Notes: a model not told the origin generated them from the letters alone. 64,000 nt of DNA from Klebsiella michiganensis (GCF_002925905.1 NZ_PRDB01000001.1:372001-436000); one strand, 5' to 3'; shown: positions 9,300 to 21,845, numbered from the stretch's first letter. A program made the numbers and translations.

Positions 9300-9327
9300 A
9301 GATGGGGGGGATTTTGAGGGTTTCAAC
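9300..9327 (-). promoter_or_regulatory. Sigma-32 (heat-shock) promoter of hslVU, overlapping the ftsN stop
   Basis: Read on the minus strand: GTTGAAA (9321-9327), a 13-nt spacer, and CCCCATCT (9300-9307). This matches the RpoH consensus (CTTGAAA / CCCCATNT) closely. The -35 element overlaps the ftsN stop codon at 9323-9325. The hslV start lies about 70 nt downstream. Confidence 0.85.
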
Positions 9328-10291
9328 CCCTGGCGGCGAGACGAATGCAGTTTGCGTGTCCGGCCATTTTCAGCCGTTCAATCATATTGCTGGCGTTTTC
9401 TTTGCCTTTCAGCGGCCCAATCACCACGCGGTTCCAGCCGTTATTGGTGGTGATGTGCGAGGCGAAGCCTTCAAACGCCAGCTGCGCGCGCACGGTTTCC
9501 GCCTGCTCAGCGCCTTTAAAGGAGCCGCACTGGATCATCCAGCTGCGATCGTCTTTTTTCTCCGCGGCGGCGGTTTTTGGCGCCTCTTCAACGCGGGTTA
9601 CCGGCGCGGCGGCCTGGGTTTTAGGCTGCGCGGTACTGGTATGCGCCGGCGTTTGCAGCAGATCCTGATACGGCTGCTGGTTCGACGCCGTTTGCTTCGG
9701 CGGCTGCTGCACCGGTTTCGGCTGCTCGACGGCCCGCGGCTGGGTTCGCGGTTGCTGTACCTGCGTCTGTGTCTGCTGCTGCACCTGCGCGAGCTGCTGC
9801 TGCTGAACTAAACGCTGACGCTGCAGGGTCTGCTGGCGCTGCGCCGGGGTTTGTTCATTCCACGGCACTTCGGTCAGCTGCGTAGGCTGCTGACGCATAT
9901 CGGCCTGCATTTGCGCCAACAGCTGGCGCTGTTCGTCCGTCAGCTGCTCCGGCTTCATGACTTCGCCGCCTGCCGTGGGTTCCGTAGGCGCACGTACGCC
10001 GGGCTGACGGCTCTCCAGCTCTTTAATATAGCGCCAGCGCTCTTCCGGCTTCGGCGGGAGGCCGTTGCCAGCGGCCTGCCGGTTTTGCAGCGCTTCAGCT
10101 TCTTCTTTCTTGTGGTGCGTGATGAAGTACAGTCCACCGATAAAGGCCACCAGCACTGCCGCAGCGATCGCCACCATAGTCGGTGAAACCGCCGAAAGGC
10201 CGCCTTGCTTGTTCCTTGAGCTTCGGGTATTGCTCTTTTTGCGCCGCGAAGAAGCCGGTTGGCTGCGGCGTACATAATCTCGTTGTGCCAC
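9323..10291 (-). CDS. ftsN: FtsN, essential late cell-division protein
   Basis: Bitopic inner-membrane protein that activates septal peptidoglycan synthesis through FtsA and FtsQLB/FtsWI. It has 322 residues (319 in E. coli). The N-terminal cytoplasmic tail MAQRDYVRRSQPA carries the FtsA-binding region, a membrane segment lies at about 34-56, and helical periplasmic stretches surround residue 85 (ERWRYIKELESR). A very Gln-rich linker spans about 140-215. The C-terminal SPOR domain (about 245-322) binds denuded glycan and contains SWMIQCGSF and VVIGPLKGK. The order cytR, ftsN, hslVU is the usual one. Confidence 0.97.
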   Translation of the reverse strand: MAQRDYVRRSQPASSRRKKSNTRSSRNKQGGLSAVSPTMVAIAAAVLVAFIGGLYFITHHKKEEAEALQNRQAAGNGLPPKPEERWRYIKELESRQPGVRAPTEPTAGGEVMKPEQLTDEQRQLLAQMQADMRQQPTQLTEVPWNEQTPAQRQQTLQRQRLVQQQQLAQVQQQTQTQVQQPRTQPRAVEQPKPVQQPPKQTASNQQPYQDLLQTPAHTSTAQPKTQAAAPVTRVEEAPKTAAAEKKDDRSWMIQCGSFKGAEQAETVRAQLAFEGFASHITTNNGWNRVVIGPLKGKENASNMIERLKMAGHANCIRLAARG

Positions 10292-10382
10292 TATCGTTTC
10301 GCTGTCTTATTCGTTTTTCAGCCCGCCATGTTACTTAAGCGGCGGGCCTTTGACCAGAAGGGCAGGCCCGAAAGCCTGAAGG

Positions 10383-11411
10383 TTATGTTCGGATTTTTCG
10401 CGTACTGCCGCGAACGATAAGCTCGCAGTCGAGTAATCGTGAACCGCTGCTGACGCTGTGACCGTGTAGTTGATCCAATAAAAGCAGCATCGCTTCGCGG
10501 CCAATATCAAAACGTGGTTGCGCGACGGTCGTCAATGGCGGATCGCAAAATTCAGACAAAGAGATGTTATCGAAACCAATAATAGACAGATCTTCAGGAA
10601 CTTTCAGGCCGCGACGTTTCGCCAGCGATAATGCCCCCAGCGCCATAATATCGCTATGGCAGAAAACAGCCGTCGGCGGTACCGGCAGCGCCAGCAGCTG
10701 TTCGAGGGCGTTGGCACCGGCTTCATAGGTAAAATTGCCGCGGGCGATATAGTGCGGATCGACGGTTATCCCGCTACGACGCAGCGCCTGGACATAGCCC
10801 TGCAGGCGATAATGGCACAGCGGCATCTCTTCCGGGCCGGCGATACAGCCGATGCGGCGATGCCCCAGCTCGTGCAGATAGTTAACGGCGTTAAAGGCGG
10901 CGGTGAGGTTATCGATATGCACCGTCGGCAGCTCAAGCTCGGGAGCGAATTCATTGGCCATGACCATCGGCGGCAGATTGCGCTGCTCCTCTACGCCCGC
11001 ATCGAAGGGCAAACGGGAGCCAAGCAGCAGCATACCGTCGATCTGCTTGGTAATGATCAGGTCGATAAAGGTCTTTTCCTGACGGTTCTGGTGGGCGCAA
11101 TCGCCAATCAGCACCAGGTACTCCTGTTCCGCCGCGGTGACTTCAATACCGCGAATGATCTCGCTGAAAAAGGGGTCGCAGATATCCGGCACAATCACCA
11201 GAATGGTGCGTGACTCGTTGCGCTTCATATTGCGCCCGAGCGATTGCGGTAAATAGCCGACTTCCAGCGCGGCCTGCTCGACCCGGTTACGGGTGCTCTG
11301 CGAAACCTTATCGGGATTCATTAACGCTCGGGATACGGTTGCCGTGGAAACGTTTGCCTTTTGGGCAACGTCTTTCATAGTGGCGGCAACGACCTGTTTT
11401 TTGGGCTTCAC
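10383..11411 (-). CDS. cytR: CytR, LacI-family repressor of nucleoside catabolism genes
   Basis: Cytidine-responsive repressor that works together with cAMP-CRP on deo, udp, cdd, nupC and tsx promoters. It has 342 residues from the GTG at 11411, with AGGAG placed 8 nt upstream; the 11 extra in-frame codons above it have no counterpart in the family. The HTH is ATMKDVAQKANVSTATVSRA (about 11-30), followed by the hinge and a periplasmic-binding-protein-like effector domain with VPDICDPFFSEI and SIIGFDN. An inverted repeat at 10321-10347 lies between it and ftsN. Confidence 0.95.
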   Translation of the reverse strand: MKPKKQVVAATMKDVAQKANVSTATVSRALMNPDKVSQSTRNRVEQAALEVGYLPQSLGRNMKRNESRTILVIVPDICDPFFSEIIRGIEVTAAEQEYLVLIGDCAHQNRQEKTFIDLIITKQIDGMLLLGSRLPFDAGVEEQRNLPPMVMANEFAPELELPTVHIDNLTAAFNAVNYLHELGHRRIGCIAGPEEMPLCHYRLQGYVQALRRSGITVDPHYIARGNFTYEAGANALEQLLALPVPPTAVFCHSDIMALGALSLAKRRGLKVPEDLSIIGFDNISLSEFCDPPLTTVAQPRFDIGREAMLLLLDQLHGHSVSSGSRLLDCELIVRGSTRKIRT

Positions 11412-11561
11412 CTGATTTCTCCTCGCTGACTGGCGCAGACACATCCCTGGCGTTCTGACATCAGCAACATTTTTAACAGATAGTACATCCAGAGAGTTAC
11501 AGAATTTTCATGAAAAACGTGACGATGGTTGAATTTTTCGATCCGCCTCGCAAGAGAAGCC

Positions 11562-13757
<2,196 letters not shown>

Positions 13758-13989
13758 TTAATCTTCCTGACTTGAAATCTGGCGGGTTAGTATACACATT
13801 GTGATAAGGGCTCGCGGATCAGTTTGCATATGCTGGTCAAATTCTGTATGATTCGCCGCCTTTGATGCGCTTTGTGCGACATCAAAATCTATTACCCGGG
13901 AATTTCGCTTCGCGCAATCGCACCGGGAAATTATTAACATCGCGTGGTGTCTGGCGTTAGGGCTGGAAGAGCGACGCGGCCTTAACTGA

Positions 13990-14214
<225 letters not shown>

Positions 14215-14224
14215 TTTGCTGAAG

Positions 14225-14248
14225 AAGCCGCCTCAGGGCGGCTTTTTT
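14225..14248 (+). terminator. rpmE terminator
   Basis: AAGCCGCC-TCAG-GGCGGCTT is a perfect 8-bp stem with a 4-nt loop and a T run. Confidence 0.9.
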
Positions 14249-14270
14249 GTTTCTCTTGCGCTAAACGCGA

Positions 14271-14306
14271 GAAAAAAGGGCAGAAGATTTCTTCTGCCCT
14301 TTTTTA
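14271..14306 (-). terminator. metJ terminator
   Basis: AAAAAAGGGCAGAAG and CTTCTGCCCTTTTTT flank a short loop. The A and T runs on both sides make it bidirectional between the convergent rpmE and metJ. Confidence 0.88.
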
Positions 14307-14311
14307 TGGTT

Positions 14312-14629
14312 TTAGTATTCCCACGTATCCGGGTCGATGCCCAGTTCGCGCATAATCTCTTTCGCCGCTTCCGGGATTTCATCGCTGCGCTCTTTACGCA
14401 GGTCTTCATCGTTAGGCAACGGTTGACCGGTAAAGGCATGCAGGAACGCTTCGCACAGCAGTTCGCTGTTAGTCGCGTGCCGCAGGTTATTCACCTGACG
14501 ACGCGTGCGTTCATCGGTGAGGATTTTTAACACCTTCAGAGGAATGGAAACCGTAATTTTTTTTACTTGCTCACTCTTCTTACCGTGCTCAGCGTATGGG
14601 CTGATATATTCGCCGCTCCATTCAGCCAT
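14312..14629 (-). CDS. metJ: MetJ, S-adenosylmethionine-dependent methionine repressor
   Basis: Ribbon-helix-helix repressor that binds arrays of 8-bp met boxes when loaded with S-adenosylmethionine. It has 105 residues, as in E. coli. The DNA-contacting beta strand is in [16 protein letters not shown] (about 21-36), followed by [25 protein letters not shown]. It diverges from metB across a 266-nt region that holds its operator. It controls metB-metL and metF in this window. Confidence 0.98.
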
Positions 14630-14801
14630 GAGTTACCTTTAATCCTCTATTCATTAGTTAAGGGCCTGAACGCGAGTCCTGGCCATAATTGCGCGTAGTT
14701 TACCGTAGAGGGGCGCGTCTGGCACCAAACAAGCCGCTACGGATGTGCGCTAATGCATATAATTTTAACGGCTATTTCCAGTTTGCTCAATCTATACGCA
14801 A

Positions 14802-14833
14802 AGAAGTTTAGATGTCCAGATGTATTGACGTCT
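14802..14833. promoter_or_regulatory. MetJ operator (four tandem met boxes) between metJ and metB
   Basis: Four abutting octamers are present: AGAAGTTT, AGATGTCC, AGATGTAT and TGACGTCT, each close to the consensus AGACGTCT. They lie about 60 nt before the metB start and can serve both divergent transcripts. The remaining metJ-metB intergenic DNA shows no gene. Confidence 0.9.
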
Positions 14834-14895
14834 ATTATAACAATGATTACTCTGGAGCCTGACTTTTCACCGACTCAGCCCAGGAACTCCCCAAC

Positions 14896-16056
14896 ATGAC
14901 GCGTAAACAGGCCACCATCGCAGTGCGTAGCGGTTTAAATGACGACGAGCAGTACGGTTGCGTTGTCCCGCCCATTCATCTCTCCAGCACCTATAATTTC
15001 ACCGGATTTAACGAACCTCGCGCCCACGACTACTCTCGTCGCGGTAACCCGACCCGTGATGTGGTGCAGCGTGCGCTGGCGGAGCTGGAGGGCGGCGCGG
15101 GGGCGGTTCTGACCAATACCGGCATGTCGGCCATTTTGCTGGTCACCACCGTATTTCTGAAACCGGGCGATCTGCTGGTGGCGCCGCACGACTGCTACGG
15201 CGGCAGCTACCGCCTGTTTGACAGCCTGGCGAAGCGCGGCTGCTATCGCGTGCTGTTTGTCGATCAAAACGACGAGCAGGCGCTGAGCGCCGCGCTGGCG
15301 GAAAAACCGAAGCTGGTTCTGGTCGAAAGCCCAAGTAATCCATTGCTGAGAGTTGTGGATATTGCGAAAATCTGCGGTCTGGCGCGTGAGGCCGGAGCGG
15401 TCAGCGTGGTTGATAACACCTTCCTGAGCCCGGCTTTGCAGAATCCGCTGGCGCTGGGCGCCGATCTGGTGTTGCATTCGTGCACTAAATATTTGAACGG
15501 CCACTCTGACGTCGTGGCCGGGGTGGTGATCGCTAAAGATCCGGCGACCGTCACCGAACTGGCATGGTGGGCGAATAATATCGGCGTCACCGGCGGAGCG
15601 TTTGATAGCTATCTGCTGCTGCGCGGCTTACGTACGCTCTCTCCGCGTATGGAAGTGGCGCAGCGTAACGCGCTGGCGATTGTCGACTATCTGAAATCCC
15701 AGCCGCTGGTGAAAAAACTGTACCATCCGTCCCTGCCGGAAAACCAGGGGCATGAGATTGCGGCGCGTCAGCAAAAAGGTTTTGGGGCGATGTTAAGCTT
15801 CGAACTGGATGGCGATGAGCAGACGCTGCGTCGTTTCCTGAGCGGGTTATCGCTGTTTACGCTGGCGGAATCGCTGGGCGGCGTGGAAAGTCTGATTTCC
15901 CACGCAGCGACGATGACCCATGCGGGCATGGCGCCTGAAGCGCGTGCGGCCGCCGGGATCTCAGAAACGCTTCTGCGTATTTCGACCGGTATTGAAGATG
16001 GTGAAGATTTAATTGCCGACCTGGAAAATGGCTTCCGGGCAGCAAACGAGGAATAA
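14896..16056 (+). CDS. metB: MetB, cystathionine gamma-synthase
   Basis: PLP enzyme joining O-succinylhomoserine and cysteine into cystathionine in methionine synthesis. It has 386 residues, as in E. coli. The Schiff-base Lys198 is in SCTKYLNGHSD, phosphate-binding residues surround YSRRGNPTRD (47-56) and NTGMSAI, and the trans-sulfuration family signature reads DNTFLSPALQNPLALGADLV. It is the first gene of the metBL operon, with metL 2 nt after its stop. Confidence 0.98.
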   Translation: MTRKQATIAVRSGLNDDEQYGCVVPPIHLSSTYNFTGFNEPRAHDYSRRGNPTRDVVQRALAELEGGAGAVLTNTGMSAILLVTTVFLKPGDLLVAPHDCYGGSYRLFDSLAKRGCYRVLFVDQNDEQALSAALAEKPKLVLVESPSNPLLRVVDIAKICGLAREAGAVSVVDNTFLSPALQNPLALGADLVLHSCTKYLNGHSDVVAGVVIAKDPATVTELAWWANNIGVTGGAFDSYLLLRGLRTLSPRMEVAQRNALAIVDYLKSQPLVKKLYHPSLPENQGHEIAARQQKGFGAMLSFELDGDEQTLRRFLSGLSLFTLAESLGGVESLISHAATMTHAGMAPEARAAAGISETLLRISTGIEDGEDLIADLENGFRAANEE

Positions 16057-16058
16057 AC

Positions 16059-18491
16059 ATGAGTGTGATTGCGCAGGCAGGGGCGAAGGGTCGTCAGCTG
16101 CACAAATTTGGTGGGAGTAGTTTAGCGGATGCGAAATGTTACCTGCGCGTCGCGGGTATTATGACGGAGTATTCGCAGGCGGGCGACATGATGGTCGTCT
16201 CTGCCGCCGGCAGTACCACCAACCAGTTGATCAGCTGGCTGAAGCTCAGCCAGACCGATCGCCTTTCTGCGCATCAGGTGCAACAATCGCTCCGTCGTTA
16301 TCAGATGGAGCTCATCTCCGGACTGCTGTCACCAGACGCTGCCGACACGCTGATTGCCATCTTTATTCAGGATCTTGAGCGCCTTGCCGGGCTGCTTGAC
16401 GGCGGCGTCACCGACGCGGTATACGCCGAAGTCGTCGGTCACGGCGAAGTCTGGTCGGCCCGCCTGATGGCGGCGGTGCTGAACCATCTTGGCGTAGAAG
16501 CCGCCTGGCTGGATGCGCGTAGCTTCCTGCGCGCCGAGCGCTCCGCGCAGCCGCAGGTGGATGAAGGCTTATCCTATCCGCTTTTGCAGCAGCTGATAGC
16601 GCAGCACCCGAACAAGCGTCTGGTGGTGACCGGCTTTATTTCGCGTAACAACGCCGGGGAAACTGTCCTGCTGGGGCGTAACGGTTCCGACTATTCCGCC
16701 ACCCAAATCGGCGCCCTGGCCGGGGCGTCTCGCGTCACTATCTGGAGCGACGTGGCCGGGGTCTACAGCGCGGATCCGCGTAAAGTGAAAGACGCCTGCC
16801 TGCTGCCGCTGCTGCGCCTGGATGAGGCCAGCGAACTGGCCCGCCTGGCGGCGCCGGTGCTGCATGCCCGTACGCTGCAGCCGGTCTCCGGCAGCGATAT
16901 CGATTTACAATTACGCTGTAGCTACACCCCGGATCAGGGCTCAACGCGCATCGAACGCGTGCTGGCTTCCGGTACCGGGGCGCGTATCGTGACCAGCCAT
17001 GATGATGTCTGCCTGATTGAGTTCCAGGTACCCGGCGGCCAGGATTTCAAACTGGCGCATAAGGAGCTGGACGCTATTTTAAAACGCGCCCAGCTGCGTC
17101 CGCTGGCGGTTGGCGTACACGCCGACCGTAAGCTGCTGCAGTTCTGCTACACCTCTGAAGTGGCCGACAGCGCGCTGAAGCTGCTGGACGAAGCGGGGCT
17201 GCCGGGCGAGCTGCGCCTGCGTCAGAAACTGGCGCTGGTGGCGATGGTTGGCGCTGGCGTGACCCGCAATCCGCTGCACTGCCACCGTTTCTGGCAGCAG
17301 CTGAAGGGCCAGCCGGTAGAGTTTACCTGGCAATCAGAAGAGGGCATCAGCCTGGTCGCGGTGCTGCGCGCCGGGCCGACGGAAAGCCTTATTCAGGGGC
17401 TGCATCAGTCGTTGTTCCGCGCGGAAAAACGCATTGGCCTGGTGCTGTTTGGCAAAGGTAATATCGGGTCCCGCTGGCTGGAGCTGTTCGCTCGCGAGCA
17501 GACCACGCTTTCCGCCCGCACCGGGTTTGAATTCATCCTTGCCGGGGTCGTGGATAGTCGCCGTAGCCTGCTTAATTACGAAGGCCTTGACGCCAGTCGC
17601 GCGCTGGCTTTCTTTAATGATGAGGCTGTTGAGCAGGATGAAGAGTCGCTGTTCCTGTGGATGCGCGCGCATCCGTACGATGATTTAGTGGTGCTGGACG
17701 TAACCGCCAGCGCGCAGCTGGCCGACCAGTACCTCGATTTCGCCAGCCATGGTTTCCACGTTATCAGCGCGAATAAGCTGGCTGGCGCCAGCAGCAGCAG
17801 TAAGTATCGCCAGATCCACGACGCGTTCGAGAAGACCGGGCGCCACTGGCTGTACAACGCCACCGTCGGCGCCGGTTTACCGGTCAACCATACGGTGCGC
17901 GATTTGATTGATAGCGGCGATACCATTCTGGCGCTGAGCGGTATTTTCTCCGGCACCCTTTCATGGCTGTTCCTGCAGTTTGACGGCACCGTGCCGTTTA
18001 CAGACCTCGTCGATCAGGCCTGGCAGCAGGGGCTGACGGAACCGGACCCGCGCGTCGATCTCTCCGGGAAAGACGTCATGCGCAAGCTGGTGATCCTGGC
18101 CCGTGAGGCGGGTTACAACATCGAGCCGGATCAGGTGCGCGTTGAGTCGCTGGTGCCCGCCCACTGCGAAGAGGGGTCGGTCGATCACTTCTTTGAGAAC
18201 GGCGAAGCGCTGAACGAGCAGATGCTGCAGCGTCTGGAAGCGGCGCGCGAAATGGGCCTGGTGCTGCGCTACGTCGCGCGCTTTGACGCTAACGGTAAAG
18301 CCCGCGTCGGCGTTGAAGCGGTGCGCGAAGAGCATCCGCTGGCGGCGCTGCTGCCGTGTGATAACGTCTTTGCTATCGAGAGCCGCTGGTATCGCGATAA
18401 CCCGCTGGTGATCCGCGGTCCGGGCGCCGGTCGTGATGTGACCGCCGGGGCGATTCAGTCGGATATCAACCGTCTGGCGCAGCTGCTGTAG
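16059..18491 (+). CDS. metL: MetL, bifunctional aspartokinase II / homoserine dehydrogenase II
   Basis: Catalyses the first and third steps of the aspartate family pathway for methionine. It has 810 residues, as in E. coli. The N-terminal aspartokinase domain shows KFGGSSLAD (17-25) and VTGFISRNNAGETVLLGRNGSD; a central ACT-like regulatory region follows; the C-terminal dehydrogenase begins near 462 with the NAD(P) motif LFGKGNIGSRWLELF and contains GLTEPDPRVDLSGKDVMRK. Coupled to metB with a 2-nt gap, it is under MetJ control. A bidirectional terminator follows. Confidence 0.98.
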   Translation: MSVIAQAGAKGRQLHKFGGSSLADAKCYLRVAGIMTEYSQAGDMMVVSAAGSTTNQLISWLKLSQTDRLSAHQVQQSLRRYQMELISGLLSPDAADTLIAIFIQDLERLAGLLDGGVTDAVYAEVVGHGEVWSARLMAAVLNHLGVEAAWLDARSFLRAERSAQPQVDEGLSYPLLQQLIAQHPNKRLVVTGFISRNNAGETVLLGRNGSDYSATQIGALAGASRVTIWSDVAGVYSADPRKVKDACLLPLLRLDEASELARLAAPVLHARTLQPVSGSDIDLQLRCSYTPDQGSTRIERVLASGTGARIVTSHDDVCLIEFQVPGGQDFKLAHKELDAILKRAQLRPLAVGVHADRKLLQFCYTSEVADSALKLLDEAGLPGELRLRQKLALVAMVGAGVTRNPLHCHRFWQQLKGQPVEFTWQSEEGISLVAVLRAGPTESLIQGLHQSLFRAEKRIGLVLFGKGNIGSRWLELFAREQTTLSARTGFEFILAGVVDSRRSLLNYEGLDASRALAFFNDEAVEQDEESLFLWMRAHPYDDLVVLDVTASAQLADQYLDFASHGFHVISANKLAGASSSSKYRQIHDAFEKTGRHWLYNATVGAGLPVNHTVRDLIDSGDTILALSGIFSGTLSWLFLQFDGTVPFTDLVDQAWQQGLTEPDPRVDLSGKDVMRKLVILAREAGYNIEPDQVRVESLVPAHCEEGSVDHFFENGEALNEQMLQRLEAAREMGLVLRYVARFDANGKARVGVEAVREEHPLAALLPCDNVFAIESRWYRDNPLVIRGPGAGRDVTAGAIQSDINRLAQLL

Positions 18492-18500
18492 CCATAAATT

Positions 18501-18525
18501 AAAGACCAGGCAACGCCTGGTCTTT
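18501..18525. terminator. Bidirectional terminator between metL and the CMD-family gene
   Basis: AAAGACCAGG-CAACG-CCTGGTCTTTT has a 10-bp stem and short U tracts on either strand. It separates convergent genes. Confidence 0.85.
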
Positions 18526-18530
18526 TCACC

Positions 18531-18902
18531 TTAGTGCGCCGCGAAGACTTCTTTGGCGGCAAACAGGCCATTCAGGGCCGCCGGGAATCCGGCATAGACC
18601 GCCATCTGCATGATCACTTCCGTAATCTCTTCCTGCGTCAGCCCGACATTTAACCCGGCGGCAATATGCACTTTTAGCTGCGGCGCGGCGTTACCGAGCG
18701 CCGTGAGCGCGGCGATAGTGGCAATTTCACGGCTGCGTAAATCGAGTCCTGGCCTGGCGTAAATATCGCCGAAGGGGAACTCAATCAGATAGCGGGCAAA
18801 ATCGGGGGCGATATCCTTCAGGCTGTTGACGACGGCGTCGCCGCCTTTGCCGTCCACGCGCTGTAGCATTTCTCGTCCGATGGTATAACGTTCGCTGGTC
18901 AT
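18531..18902 (-). CDS. Carboxymuconolactone decarboxylase (CMD) family protein
   Basis: A small helical protein of 123 residues. The family core is FGDIYARPGLDLRSREIATIAALTALGNA, then LKVHIAAGLNVGLTQEEITEVIMQMAVYAGFPAALNGL. This is the gamma-CMD type. The CxxC of AhpD-like peroxidase members is absent, so thiol-peroxidase chemistry is unlikely. The substrate is unknown. It is transcribed divergently from a LysR-type regulator 90 nt away, which suggests the regulator controls it. I recall neither gene between metL and metF in E. coli K-12. Such genes often sit with reductases, but none is present here. Confidence 0.85.
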   Translation of the reverse strand: MTSERYTIGREMLQRVDGKGGDAVVNSLKDIAPDFARYLIEFPFGDIYARPGLDLRSREIATIAALTALGNAAPQLKVHIAAGLNVGLTQEEITEVIMQMAVYAGFPAALNGLFAAKEVFAAH

Positions 18903-18992
18903 GGCTTTTCCTCAGTGTGATGATGCGTAATGAGGAAGGTTAGGGAAGTTTTCCTGACTTGAGTAATACCCTTTTCGTGATACCTTTTCAGT

Positions 18993-19898
18993 ATGACAAA
19001 TTCACGTTTACACACTCTGGATATTCGCCTGCTGCGCTACTTTGCGGTGGTGGCGGAGGAAAATAACATCAGCCGGGCCGCGCAGCGGCTATTTATTTCG
19101 CAGCCGCCGCTGAGCCGTCATATTCGCCATCTGGAAACGCAGCTGGGGGTAACGCTATTCTTGCGGCATACCAAAGGTCTGATCCTTACCGACGAGGGAA
19201 GACGGGTGCTGGATATCATTCGGCCTCTGCTGGCGCTTCAGGATCGCACCCTGGCGGCGTTGAGCCAGCTCTCTGCGCCCGCGCAGCAGCCTCTGCGTCT
19301 GGGGTTGACCACCGCCTTTGAGCAAGGCGTTTTCGCCGCCGCGGAATCCGCTCTGGGTGAGTACACCGGCGCGTTGCACATCACTCGTCAGTCATCACCG
19401 GCATTGGCCCAACTGGTGCGAAAGGGCAAGCTGGATGCGGCGCTGGTGGCGCTGCCGCTGAATACCGAGGGGCTTCACCTGCATCCGTTGCCGTATGGCG
19501 AGCCGCTTATCGCGGCGCTACCCGCATCCTGGCCGGAGGCCGCCAGGGCGGAGCTGACGTTAAGCGCACTCAATCATCGGTCGCTGTTCTGGTTTAAACG
19601 CGAGCGTAATCCCGATTTTTTTGACTATACGCGACGTATTTTTGACCGGGCAGGCTATGTGCCCACCTACGTGGAGGAGCCTGCCGAGCATGATGTTCTG
19701 CTGGCGCGGATTGCGCGCGGAGAAGGCCTGATCCTCCTGCCGGCCTCTTTTTCCGCGATTCAGCGGCAGGGGGTCGTCTTTTGTCCTTTGCAGGATGCCA
19801 GCCAGCAGCTTCCGCTTAGGCTGGGAATGGTGACGCTGCCCGCAAATGAGAGGGTCCGGGAAAGGGTAACAGCAGTCGTTGAAAAATCATTGCCTTAG
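18993..19898 (+). CDS. LysR-type regulator divergent from the CMD-family gene
   Basis: It has 301 residues with an N-terminal winged HTH (about 8-67: LRYFAVVAEENNISRAAQRLFISQPPLSRHIRHLE) and a C-terminal effector domain (about 95-295). The sequence is not one I can tie to a named regulator. It faces the CMD-family gene across a 90-nt gap, the normal arrangement for a LysR regulator and its target. The inducer is unknown; an aromatic or redox-active compound is plausible only by analogy with other CMD genes. Confidence 0.85.
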   Translation: MTNSRLHTLDIRLLRYFAVVAEENNISRAAQRLFISQPPLSRHIRHLETQLGVTLFLRHTKGLILTDEGRRVLDIIRPLLALQDRTLAALSQLSAPAQQPLRLGLTTAFEQGVFAAAESALGEYTGALHITRQSSPALAQLVRKGKLDAALVALPLNTEGLHLHPLPYGEPLIAALPASWPEAARAELTLSALNHRSLFWFKRERNPDFFDYTRRIFDRAGYVPTYVEEPAEHDVLLARIARGEGLILLPASFSAIQRQGVVFCPLQDASQQLPLRLGMVTLPANERVRERVTAVVEKSLP

Positions 19899-19991
19899 CG
19901 AAAAAGAGATGAATTAATTTCATCCTGGCTGAATATTCCTCACTGTTTACGCTGATTTTTCTATTGACGCGGATGCCCTTTTCCGTCATTT

Positions 19992-20023
19992 TTACATCTG
20001 GACGTCTAAACGTATAGAAGTTC
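19992..20023. promoter_or_regulatory. MetJ operator upstream of metF
   Basis: Four consecutive octamers, TTACATCT, GGACGTCT, AAACGTAT and AGAAGTTC, match the met box consensus to differing degrees, the second at seven of eight bases. They precede the metF start by about 40 nt. Confidence 0.83.
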
Positions 20024-20061
20024 GCGAAACAACAAACAATAAAATGCGATTGATGAGGTAA

Positions 20062-20952
<891 letters not shown>

Positions 20953-21074
20953 GCAGGCTTCATATTTCCCCGTCCTTCTCTTCTCTCTGCGGCGTCAAAA
21001 CATCTTCGGCGCCGCTTGTTCTGGTTATTTCCTTAACACATCTTTACGGGCGGTAGAACGGGGTGCCTGTGCCA

Positions 21075-21845
21075 TCAGAGGTGACTATCCGCCAGCAGCA
21101 GCGGTACGTTTTGCGTTTGCATCAGAGAGAGGATATCGGGGGAGAGGCCGGTCTGGCTGATAACGAGGTCAAGGTCTGCCAGGCGGGCATGGCCTGCAAG
21201 GAACGTTTGACCAAATTTACTGCTGTCCGCCAGCAGGATTTTTTGCCGCCCGGCGCGCATCAGCGCTTGTTTGACGTGGGCATCGGTCATTTCAGGAACC
21301 GTCAGCTCTCCAAGATCGTTGACGCCCTGAGTGCTGAGGAAGACTTTGTCGGCGTGGATATGACGAAAGAAGTCGGCGGTACTGAAAGAGACCATTCCCT
21401 GGCTGGCGTCTTCATATTCACCGGGCGCGACGATCAACTTGATATTTTTTCTTCCTTTCAGGAGATTAACCACCGGAATGGAGTTGGTTATCACCATGAT
21501 TTTCTTATCGAAAATAAAATGAGCGAGCGCCAGCGGCGTGGTGCCGCAGTCGATAATAATCGTGTCGCCATCTTCAACCTGCTCGGCGGCTTTCTGGCCA
21601 ATCAGGTGCTTATCATCGGCCATTTGTATCGATTGCAGCTGAAAGCCGGGCTCGACGCTGGCACCGCGGGTTAAGTAGGCTCCACCGTAGGTTGTTTTTA
21701 CAATACCTTGTTTTTCAAAGAAAGAGAGATCGCGACGGATGGTCATTTTGGTGACGCCGAACTTTTCGGCGAGGTCATTGACGACGACTTTTTTGTCCTG
21801 TTGCAAAATGGCGTAAATGCTCATTCTTCGATTTGATGACTGCAT
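21075..21845 (-). CDS. DeoR-family transcriptional regulator
   Basis: It has 256 residues. The N-terminal HTH has the family pattern (VNDLAEKFGVTKMTIRRDLSFFEKQGIVKTTYGGA, about 22-57), and the C-terminal sugar-phosphate sensing domain shows IIIDCGTTPLALA, ITNSIPVVNLL and KVFLSTQGV. A second start at residue 8 (MSIYAIL) is possible. It lies downstream of fsaB-gldA on the same strand, separated by a hairpin, so regulation of those genes by a phosphorylated triose or hexose is a reasonable inference. I cannot name it. In E. coli K-12 the gldA neighbourhood has no DeoR member. Confidence 0.87.
   Translation of the reverse strand: MQSSNRRMSIYAILQQDKKVVVNDLAEKFGVTKMTIRRDLSFFEKQGIVKTTYGGAYLTRGASVEPGFQLQSIQMADDKHLIGQKAAEQVEDGDTIIIDCGTTPLALAHFIFDKKIMVITNSIPVVNLLKGRKNIKLIVAPGEYEDASQGMVSFSTADFFRHIHADKVFLSTQGVNDLGELTVPEMTDAHVKQALMRAGRQKILLADSSKFGQTFLAGHARLADLDLVISQTGLSPDILSLMQTQNVPLLLADSHL

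Noticed and set aside
10321-10347. GCCCGCC/GGCGGGC hairpin as a cytR terminator
   Set aside because: No U tract follows on the minus strand; it is a stable hairpin, but its role is unclear.
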